Assembly (NCBI RefSeq): GCF_001297775.1
Contig: NZ_LIFX01000003.1
Location: forward strand, 310,001 to 374,000
Source of the DNA: Trabulsiella odontotermitis
GTDB taxonomy: Bacteria > Pseudomonadota > Gammaproteobacteria > Enterobacterales > Enterobacteriaceae
DNA: 64,000 nucleotides
Direction of reading: 5' to 3'
The notes under the pieces were generated by a model that was given only the letters and a program-made list of their open reading frames with translations, made no database searches and was not told the DNA's origin. This document shows positions 8,907 to 15,776 of this stretch, one piece after another (position 1 is the stretch's first letter; each line of letters begins with the position of its first letter). The translations under genes were made by a program, and so were the position numbers.

Positions 8907-8934
8907 ATGTCCGCTTCTCGCTCATAGCGGACAT
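8907..8934. repeat. Palindromic intergenic element, copy e
   Basis: ATGTCCGCT and AGCGGACAT form a perfect 9-bp inverted repeat around TCTCGCTCAT. It is the best-formed copy of the element. The rest of 8833-9152 shows no gene. Confidence 0.6.
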
Positions 8935-9152
8935 CATGCACTCAAAATCTTTCTTCTCTGAGCTACAAAGGGATGTCCAGGCAGTCTGCATCTTCACGGT
9001 GCGGTCATTCTCAATACAAGCCGATATTTTTTACTGAAAATCTGCCCCTGGCTCGCCAGGCTACTGAAACATCATGAGCACAGCCACTTCAGTGAGAGAT
9101 AACGGTGAGCAATTCACGAGCACTTCGACTCTGGAATTGCAGAATATAGCCA

Positions 9153-10826
9153 TTACTCCAGCCACACCTGGCGGAAATCCGGCCATCCCAGTGTATTTAA
9201 ATCCCGCCAGGTAAATGACTTCTCGGTCGCAAATTCCATCCAGTGATGCAGCAGAGGGATCACATATCGCTGGTGGGTGATTTCATGGAAAAAGGCGGCA
9301 ATCGCCGAAAACGCCTGTTTATCGCTGTTGTTAAGAATGGCGGGCAGCAGCGTGTTGAGGTTTTGTCGTTGAGGCAGTCGCGTAAACAGTGCGGTGGAAG
9401 ACAACCATTCAAGAAACGCCGGAACGGAAAGGGTATCGAGCATAAAGTTGCTGAGCCAGATATCAGCGGGTCGTTGTGCCTGGGTGTTAAAACGTTCAAA
9501 TGCCTCGACCCGTATTTCGCTGCGAATATGCCAGCACTCAAGCAGGCGGCTAATCGCCCCGGCAAGCTCCACCAGTTCCGGCTGCTGAAAGGTACTAATG
9601 ATGACGGGCAGACGAAGATTAAACGGTGCGGTGATCCCGCCGAAATCCACTGGGCGGTGATTCCACTGTGGCAGCATGCCCTGAGCAACAGAGAGGATGA
9701 GCGCGTATTCGTCGGGAAGTTGCGTCTGGTTGAGGAGTTCGATGGGTTGCAGCAGGTAATTGATAAACCTTCTGCCGGCATCATCCGCAAAGGCGCCTTC
9801 ATGATCGAGCAGAACAAAGCAGCATCCCTGCTCGAGACGACGCTCATTCAGCGGGCGGTCATCCTGTGCCTTTTCACCCAACAGCAGAGGAATAAAGCTC
9901 ATGCTGATATGTTCCGGCGCCCAGGTAAAAATGGTGATTTCGTCCAGCCCTGGACGCGCCTGATGCCAGTGTTCATTGCGCCGCAAAACCATGAAGTTGT
10001 CGCTGTGTTCCTGGATATGAAAGGCGCCGGTACAGCGGATTTTGCCGTGGTGATAATCAAACAACATCGTGGGCTGGGTCGCGAGCAGGTAGTCGAGGCG
10101 TCTGACGGGGTGATGCGTTTCAATCACCAGATGCCATGGGGCGTCAGCGGTAATGGATTTAAGGGGACTGAAAAGTGGCGCGAACTGCGGGCTCTGGCTG
10201 GCGGCGAGCAGGCAGCGCTGAACGGCACTGGCATTCAGTTCATCGCCATCGGCAAAGCGCGCGGTGGATTTGAGCCAGAATTCCCAACGGGTAAAGTCGT
10301 CGTTGTGGGTCCAGTAATGCGCGATATCAGGAACAATCTTGCCCTGAACGGCATCATAGCGTGTCAGCCCGCTCAGACACTGACGCAGGAGATGGCGTTC
10401 GGTCCGGCGCAAGGGGACGAGCGGATTAAGAGGCTCCAGATTACGATAGTAGGGGATGCGCACCCGCTTTTCGCTGCTTTTGTCCTGCACGCCAAAGCGC
10501 CAGAGGCTCAGACGATCCAGCAGATATTTGTCGTTGCCGATAAATCGCAGCACGTTGCCGTAATCCTGTTTCTCCAGCAGTTTGTTGACGTTCTGGCTGA
10601 ACAGTTTTTCCGGCGAGGTTAACAGGTGGATCCGTGATCGTCTGCCGCGTCCGCGCTGCGGTTGCCAGTCGAGCCATTTTTCCTGATGCATCTTTTTTAG
10701 CGCGATACGGCAGTTACGCACCGAACAGCCGAAGATAGTGGCAATCTCCTGCATCTGTAATTCATGCGTCTGGCCCGCACCGTAGCGGGCGTGCAGTCTG
10801 CGAAAATGTGCCTCAAAGGTGCTCAT
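9153..10826 (-). CDS. SgrR-family transcriptional regulator (557 aa)
   Basis: The N-terminal ~110 residues form a winged helix like SgrR_N (RRLHARYGAG, IFGCSVRNCRIALKKM), followed by a solute-binding-protein-like domain of the SBP_bac_5 type (from about residue 160). SgrR proteins sense phosphosugar or glucose stress through the binding-protein domain. The gene is divergent from a PTS/sugar-phosphate operon across 222 bp that contain a perfect 11-bp inverted repeat, so it most likely regulates that operon. It is not the housekeeping sgrR of the sgrS locus: no SgrS-like RNA is recognisable here. Confidence 0.85.
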   Translation of the reverse strand: MSTFEAHFRRLHARYGAGQTHELQMQEIATIFGCSVRNCRIALKKMHQEKWLDWQPQRGRGRRSRIHLLTSPEKLFSQNVNKLLEKQDYGNVLRFIGNDKYLLDRLSLWRFGVQDKSSEKRVRIPYYRNLEPLNPLVPLRRTERHLLRQCLSGLTRYDAVQGKIVPDIAHYWTHNDDFTRWEFWLKSTARFADGDELNASAVQRCLLAASQSPQFAPLFSPLKSITADAPWHLVIETHHPVRRLDYLLATQPTMLFDYHHGKIRCTGAFHIQEHSDNFMVLRRNEHWHQARPGLDEITIFTWAPEHISMSFIPLLLGEKAQDDRPLNERRLEQGCCFVLLDHEGAFADDAGRRFINYLLQPIELLNQTQLPDEYALILSVAQGMLPQWNHRPVDFGGITAPFNLRLPVIISTFQQPELVELAGAISRLLECWHIRSEIRVEAFERFNTQAQRPADIWLSNFMLDTLSVPAFLEWLSSTALFTRLPQRQNLNTLLPAILNNSDKQAFSAIAAFFHEITHQRYVIPLLHHWMEFATEKSFTWRDLNTLGWPDFRQVWLE

Positions 10827-10902
10827 GATAGTGCCTCCATCCCCACGCGGTTTCCTGTTTTATCCCTTTCTGAGCGTTTCTGACGTGATTGCCTTCATAA
10901 AT

Positions 10903-10929
10903 TTTCCGGTTTTAAGCCAAAACCGGAAA
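10903..10929. promoter_or_regulatory. Inverted repeat in the divergent regulator-PTS promoter region
   Basis: TTTCCGGTTTT (10903-10913) and AAAACCGGAAA (10919-10929) form a perfect 11-bp inverted repeat with a 5-bp spacer, between the two divergent start codons (10826 and 11049). This is the best candidate operator for the SgrR-like protein or another regulator of the operon. Confidence 0.55.
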
Positions 10930-11048
10930 TATCTTTCGTCTTCGGTTGCTGTTTTTTTCATCACCACAGGTTCGGATACTTAACGTGTTTGAAACAGAAC
11001 ATGCTGTTGTGCGAATCCGTGTAATGAAGAGGCGCTCAGGAGAACGAG

Positions 11049-12575
11049 ATGAAAAGAATAAACCTTCTGCAAATGTTACAAAGCATAGGGCGATCATTAA
11101 TGATCCCCATTGCCATGCTGCCTGCCGCGGGTATTTTGCTGGCCTTCGGCGTCAGCTTTCAGGATCCCAACATTGTCGCCAGCCTGCCATTTCTCGGTGC
11201 TGACTGGCTGGTTCACGTGCTAAAGCTGATGGCGGAAGCGGGCAGCGCGATCTTCGCCAACCTGCCGCTGCTGTTTGCGGTGGGTGTTGCGGTCGGCCTG
11301 AGTGACGATCAGGGGATTGCCGGGCTGTCGGCGATCGCCGGTTTTCTGATTATGAATGTCACCATCGGCCAGTTTCTGGGTATCACGCCGGAGTCTGTGT
11401 CGCAGGTGCGGGACTACGCGATGGTGCTCGGCATCCCTTCGCTACAGACCGGCGTCTTCGGTGGCATTATTATCGGGATTATCGCCGCCTGGCTGTACAA
11501 AAGGTATTACCGCATCCAGCTCCCGTCATGGCTGGAGTTCTTCTCCGGCAAGCGTTTCGTGCCGATTGTCACCTCCTTCGCCGCGCTGTTTGTCGGGCTG
11601 GTGATGGCCATTATCTGGCCTCCTGTCCAGCATCTGATCAATGGTCTGTCGAATACCATGACGGTGCAGGGGCCGGGCGTTTCCGCTTTCCTGTTCGGTT
11701 TTGTGGAGCGGTTGTTGATCCCGTTTGGTCTTAACCACGTCTGGTGGCCGACGTTCTGGCTGCAGTTTGGTGAGTACGTGAACAAGGCCGGACAGGTAGT
11801 GCATGGCGACCAGCTCATCTTCTTTGCCCAGTTAAAAGATCAGGTGCCGATCACCGCCGGGACCTTCATGGCCGGGCTGACACCCATCAAGATGTTCTGT
11901 ATTCCGGCGATTGCGCTGGCGATTTATCGCTGCGCCAGCCCGGAAAACAAAGCCCGGGTGAAAGGCATTATGCTCTCCGGGGCGATCACCTCTGTTGTCT
12001 GCGGCATCACCGAGCCGATTGAGTTTTCCTTCCTGTTTGTCGCGCCCGTGCTGTATGGCATTCATGCCGTGCTGGCTGGCCTGGTCTTCCTGCTGATGGA
12101 GTGGTTCAGCGTGCACATCGGGCTCTCATTTTCTGGCGGGCTTATTGACTATCTCTTCTTTGGCGTTTTGCCGCGCGCACCGCACTGGTACATGGTCTTC
12201 CCGGTTGGGCTGGTGATGGGGACGGTTTACTTCCTCCTGTTTACCTTTGCCATCCGCCGCTGGAATTTGCTGACGCCGGGGCGTGAAGTTGATGAAAAAA
12301 CCGTGGCAAAGGAAAACGAACAGGACGCGCTGGTGAGCGGCATCATTCTGGCTTATGGCGGGCTGGAGAACATTACCAGCATCGAAGCCTGTATGTCGCG
12401 TCTGCGCATTGACGTTACCGATAAGACGCTGGTGGACAAGGCGCTGCTGAAGCAGCTTGGCGCGGCGGGTGTCGTCGAAGTTGGGGACAACATACAAAGC
12501 GTATTTGGCATGAAATCTGATCGACTGAAAGAGGAGATCCGCGCGGTTAAAACGCAGCGGCAACTTGAAGTATGA
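11049..12575 (+). CDS. PTS glucose/maltose-type EIICB permease (508 aa)
   Basis: Sugar phosphotransferase permease. The EIIC membrane domain covers residues 1 to about 405 with many transmembrane helices and the typical GITEPIEFSFLFVAP loop. The EIIB domain follows, with its phosphorylated cysteine in ITSIEACMSRLRI near residue 445. This is the Glc/MalX family, so the likely substrate is glucose or a glucoside taken up as the 6-phosphate, with EIIA supplied by Crr. SD AGGAG precedes the ATG. It is the first gene of a four-gene operon that would feed its product to the isomerases downstream. Confidence 0.88.
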   Translation: MKRINLLQMLQSIGRSLMIPIAMLPAAGILLAFGVSFQDPNIVASLPFLGADWLVHVLKLMAEAGSAIFANLPLLFAVGVAVGLSDDQGIAGLSAIAGFLIMNVTIGQFLGITPESVSQVRDYAMVLGIPSLQTGVFGGIIIGIIAAWLYKRYYRIQLPSWLEFFSGKRFVPIVTSFAALFVGLVMAIIWPPVQHLINGLSNTMTVQGPGVSAFLFGFVERLLIPFGLNHVWWPTFWLQFGEYVNKAGQVVHGDQLIFFAQLKDQVPITAGTFMAGLTPIKMFCIPAIALAIYRCASPENKARVKGIMLSGAITSVVCGITEPIEFSFLFVAPVLYGIHAVLAGLVFLLMEWFSVHIGLSFSGGLIDYLFFGVLPRAPHWYMVFPVGLVMGTVYFLLFTFAIRRWNLLTPGREVDEKTVAKENEQDALVSGIILAYGGLENITSIEACMSRLRIDVTDKTLVDKALLKQLGAAGVVEVGDNIQSVFGMKSDRLKEEIRAVKTQRQLEV

Positions 12576-12594
12576 CGTGTATACAGGAGGCGAA

Positions 12595-13437
12595 ATGAAA
12601 CAGCTACAGCACAGTGGGTTACCGCTTTATCTCGATGATGACGGTGTAATGGCGCTGAAACCACCGTTGAACTATCTGGGTTTTGGCCGTAAAAGCGCCG
12701 GGCAGATGGCGGTGGTATTACCGGAGTTCACCGAGGGGTTGCGGGATGAACAGGCGTACGATGTCTATCGTGGGCTCAGTTTCCCGGAGGATCAGGACCG
12801 GCTTTCTGCCGATCAGTATCAGTATGACATCACCATCATCATGCCGGGGACGATTGGCGGGGAGCGTAAAAAGACCAGCGGTCATTATCACGGTTATAAC
12901 GACACGCGGCGTAATACTCATCCGGAAGTGTATGAAGTGATTAAGGGCACGGCGGCCTATATTCTGCAAAAGTCGCCGGACTTTTCTGTCGCGCCAAAAG
13001 ATCTGGTGGTGGACGATGTCATCGTGGCGGTGGTGAAGGAAGGGCAAAGCATCATTGTGCCGCCGAATTACGGTCACTGCTCCATTAATATCGGCGACGA
13101 GCCGCTGGTGTTCAGTAACCTGGCGTATAAACCCTGCGCGGTTCACTATGACACGGTGCAGTTTTACCACGGTATGGCCTGTTATATCGTTGAAGATAAC
13201 GGGCAATTATGTGTGCGGAAGAATCACTACTATCCGCATATTCCGGAAATAAAATTCGCGACGGTCAAAGAGAATTCCCATCTCGGTATTACGTTCGATA
13301 CGCCGCTTTATCAACGATATCGCGCCGCACCGGAACGTTTTCATTTCCTCGGCCATGTTGATGATTATGTAGGGGAAATCATGGCGATGCTCCAGTATCA
13401 GGACGCCTTATTTCCGTTCTGTCAGGAGGGTAAATGA
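12595..13437 (+). CDS. Cupin-type glucose-6-phosphate isomerase (280 aa)
   Basis: Belongs to the archaeal-type GPI family (PF06560), a metal-dependent cupin unrelated to the usual Pgi. The metal site is visible as GHYHGYNDTRRNTHPEVYEV (His, His, Glu) and a later GHCSINIG histidine. It interconverts glucose 6-phosphate and fructose 6-phosphate. The start is the ATG at 12595, preceded by AGGAGG; an upstream alternative start at 12565 has no such signal. The stop overlaps the next gene. In an enteric that already has Pgi, this copy is presumably dedicated to the operon. Confidence 0.85.
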   Translation: MKQLQHSGLPLYLDDDGVMALKPPLNYLGFGRKSAGQMAVVLPEFTEGLRDEQAYDVYRGLSFPEDQDRLSADQYQYDITIIMPGTIGGERKKTSGHYHGYNDTRRNTHPEVYEVIKGTAAYILQKSPDFSVAPKDLVVDDVIVAVVKEGQSIIVPPNYGHCSINIGDEPLVFSNLAYKPCAVHYDTVQFYHGMACYIVEDNGQLCVRKNHYYPHIPEIKFATVKENSHLGITFDTPLYQRYRAAPERFHFLGHVDDYVGEIMAMLQYQDALFPFCQEGK

Positions 13438-14000
13438 TGGAGACGCAATCTGTTGCGGGCGTGGCCTGTACTGATTTGCATCAGGCAATGACGCGTATTG
13501 ATGGTGCTGCGCTGGCCCGTCTGGAGCAGGCCATCGCTGAGGCAAACGCGATATTTGTTTTTGGCGCCGGGCGTTCGCTGTTAATGCTGAAAGCCTTTGC
13601 GATGCGCCTGATGCATATCGGTCTGAACGTACATATCGTCGGCGATGTGGTCACGCCTGCGCTGCAAAAAGGCGATTTACTGTTGCTGGCCAGTGCATCG
13701 GGTGAAACCTCGTCGCTGGTCAACGTTGCGACCAAAGCGAAACAACTGGAGGGCAGGGTGGCTTTACTGACCATTTTCCCGGATTCCACGCTGGGTAGCC
13801 TGGCGGATGTGACGGTCAGGATCCCAGCCTATACCGACAAGCTGCCGGATGGACCCGATAACGTGAAAGGCATTCTGCCCGGCGGCAGCCTTTTTGAGGA
13901 GGCGGTAATGGTGCTGGGCGACGCCATGATTGTGAATCTGGCGCAGTCGACGGGATATCGCTTAACCAAAGGTTTTGCGCTGCACGCCAACCTCGAATAG
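13434..14000 (+). CDS. hxlB: 6-phospho-3-hexuloisomerase (PHI, 188 aa)
   Basis: SIS-domain sugar-phosphate isomerase of the HxlB family: FVFGAGRSLLMLKAFAMRL near the N-terminus and LLLASASGETSSL at about residues 82-94 form the phosphosugar-binding loops. It converts fructose 6-phosphate to and from D-arabino-3-hexulose 6-phosphate. SD AGGAGG precedes an ATGATG start that overlaps the GPI stop, so translation is coupled. The length fits the family. Next to HPS it completes the ribulose-monophosphate pair. Confidence 0.88.
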   Translation: MMETQSVAGVACTDLHQAMTRIDGAALARLEQAIAEANAIFVFGAGRSLLMLKAFAMRLMHIGLNVHIVGDVVTPALQKGDLLLLASASGETSSLVNVATKAKQLEGRVALLTIFPDSTLGSLADVTVRIPAYTDKLPDGPDNVKGILPGGSLFEEAVMVLGDAMIVNLAQSTGYRLTKGFALHANLE

Positions 14001-14025
14001 TCATTCGATAGTTAAGGAAACAAAC

Positions 14026-14658
14026 ATGAAATTACAGCTAGCCCTGGACGAGTTAACCCTGCCTGAAGCACTGGTATTCATTGATAAGGTCGTTAACGAT
14101 ATTGATATTATTGAAGTGGGGACGCCCTTTCTTATTCGTGAAGGCGTGAATGCGATTAAAGCGATTAAAGAAAAATATCCACATAAAGAAGTGCTGGCGG
14201 ATGCAAAAATTATGGATGGCGGTCATTTTGAATCGCAAATGCTGTTCGACGCCGGGGCAGATTATGTCACGGTCTTAGGTGTAACCGACGTGCTGACCAT
14301 TCAGTCCTGCATCCGGGCGGCAAAAGAGGCCGGAAAGCAGGTAGTGGTGGATATGATCTGTGTCGACGATCTGCCCGCGCGGGTTCACCTGCTGGAAGAG
14401 GCGGGCGCAGATATGCTCGCGGTACACACCGGCACAGACCAGCAGGCAGCGGGACGCAAGCCGATTGATGATTTGCAAACGATGCTAAAAGCCCGCCGCA
14501 AAGCCCGGATTGCCGTTGCGGGCGGTATCAGCAGCCAGACAGTGAAGAACTATGCGTTGCTGGGGCCGGACGTGGTGATCGTGGGGTCCGCGATTACACA
14601 TGCGGTTGACCCGGCAGGTGAAGCCCGGAAGATTTCACAGGTTTTGTTGCAGCATTAA
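14026..14658 (+). CDS. hxlA: 3-hexulose-6-phosphate synthase (HPS, 210 aa)
   Basis: OMP-decarboxylase-superfamily TIM barrel: the catalytic D-x-K-x-x-D is seen in LADAKIMDGG (residues ~58-67), with phosphate-binding VAVAGGIS near residue 162. It joins formaldehyde and ribulose 5-phosphate to hexulose 6-phosphate, or the reverse. The ATG at 14026 has AAGGA upstream. As the last gene of the operon after PTS, GPI and PHI, it would let imported hexose be split to ribulose 5-phosphate plus formaldehyde, or formaldehyde be fixed. It could be confused with KGPDC (SgbH/UlaD), but the adjacent PHI favours HPS. Confidence 0.87.
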   Translation: MKLQLALDELTLPEALVFIDKVVNDIDIIEVGTPFLIREGVNAIKAIKEKYPHKEVLADAKIMDGGHFESQMLFDAGADYVTVLGVTDVLTIQSCIRAAKEAGKQVVVDMICVDDLPARVHLLEEAGADMLAVHTGTDQQAAGRKPIDDLQTMLKARRKARIAVAGGISSQTVKNYALLGPDVVIVGSAITHAVDPAGEARKISQVLLQH

Positions 14659-14720
14659 TGATATGATCAGTACTTTCACCAATGGCTATGTTTTAATACA
14701 ATGTTGATATCATAACCATT

Positions 14721-14748
14721 TTAAGGGAAGTTATTATACTTCCCTTAA
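14721..14748. terminator. Bidirectional terminator between hxlA and the SnoaL-like gene
   Basis: TTAAGGGAAG (14721-14730) and CTTCCCTTAA (14739-14748) form a perfect 10-bp stem with an 8-nt loop in an AT-rich gap between convergent genes. Confidence 0.7.
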
Positions 14749-14798
14749 TACACATTTTAAGAAATTTGCAAACTATTCATATAAGGTACATATTCATT

Positions 14799-15152
14799 TT
14801 ATTCAATAGGCAAATTGTGCTGTTTTAAGAAAGATAGCTTATCCCAGTAGCCTCTTTGAAATAAAATTTTATTATTTACTATGTGAAAAAAACCGCAACC
14901 TCTCAAACCTAATGGGTCACGCCACTCCAAAATTGCCCATTGTCCATCTTCGAAAATGTTTTCAACGATACAAACCATTTCCGGGAAAGAAAAGTCTTGT
15001 TCAAACATTTTCTTTATAGCCTCTTTCCCAATAACTGGCTCATTGGCAACCTGATGGTTTATTGCATTATCATCGTATAATTCTGAAATAATTTCTACAT
15101 CTGCATTATTAAATGCGTCAACCCATTGGCAAACTATTTCTTTTGGCTTCAT
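14799..15152 (-). CDS. SnoaL-like / NTF2-fold protein (117 aa)
   Basis: A small alpha+beta protein of the SnoaL/NTF2 superfamily: it starts with KEIVCQWVDAFNNADVEIIS, followed by a LYDDNAINHQ segment, an EWRD strand and a final GYWDKLSFLKQ. Substrate unknown. GGAGG lies 8 nt before the ATG at 15152, which I use in place of the upstream in-frame ATG at 15167. Its promoter side abuts the IS relic at 15211-15672, so the insertion may have replaced its native promoter. Confidence 0.75.
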   Translation of the reverse strand: MKPKEIVCQWVDAFNNADVEIISELYDDNAINHQVANEPVIGKEAIKKMFEQDFSFPEMVCIVENIFEDGQWAILEWRDPLGLRGCGFFHIVNNKILFQRGYWDKLSFLKQHNLPIE

Positions 15153-15210
15153 GTAATTTTCCTCCAAACCCGTAAATATTCCCTTTGCTGTACCATAGCA
15201 TCAAAAACTT

Positions 15211-15672
15211 TGAATCGCCACAGGTAATCAGGACACTTCTGAGCCGTTGATAATATTGATTTTCATATTCTGTTGGTGGCGTCTGATCACTCGAACCATG
15301 CCAACGCTTACTGTTATAAAACATTTCGATGTAATCAAAAATATCGCTACGGGCTTCTTCCCGCGTTCCGTCGATCTTTTTCTTTATCCGTTCACCCTTC
15401 AGCTCCTTCTGGAGTCGGCAGATCTCGGCCTGAGCATCTGACTGTTCTTTGTTGGTGGAAGAGTCCGGCCCGTATTTCTTAATCCAGGCATAAAGACTGT
15501 GGGTAGTGATATCGAGACGTGTTGCGACACTGAAAACAGAATGGCCACGATCAACAACCTGCTTGACGGCTTCAATTTTAAACTCTTCAGGATAAAGCAT
15601 ACTGCTCATATGCACCTCTCTTTAAGCCATTTTAAATGACTCTGAGGTGTCTGTTAAACCTGTGGCGATTCA
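15211..15672 (-). mobile_element. Internally deleted IS3-family relic (~462 bp)
   Basis: TGAATCGCCACAGGT at 15211-15225 is repeated in inverted form at 15658-15672, so both ends are intact. Inside, one minus-strand frame from 15615 joins an OrfA start (MLYPEEFKIEAVKQVVDRGH, HTH and start of the leucine zipper, to about LQKELKGER) directly to an OrfB tail (FYNSKRWHGSSDQTPPTEYE). The DDE core between them is missing, so the element cannot transpose itself, but its ends could be moved in trans. No clear 3-bp target duplication is visible. The fusion frame runs out of the element into the SnoaL-like gene. Confidence 0.85.
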
Positions 15673-15776
15673 GTTACCCCAGGGAATTGAGAGTAAAAGC
15701 CCAGAAATAGCCAGCATGAAAAAATGCTGATCACCTTAAGTGACCAGCATTAGGGAAATTCCCGGCTTTCTTAGCA

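Noticed and set aside
9243..10622. 459-aa open frame on the plus strand
   Set aside because: Entirely antisense to the intact SgrR-like gene; no ribosome binding site or protein-like composition.
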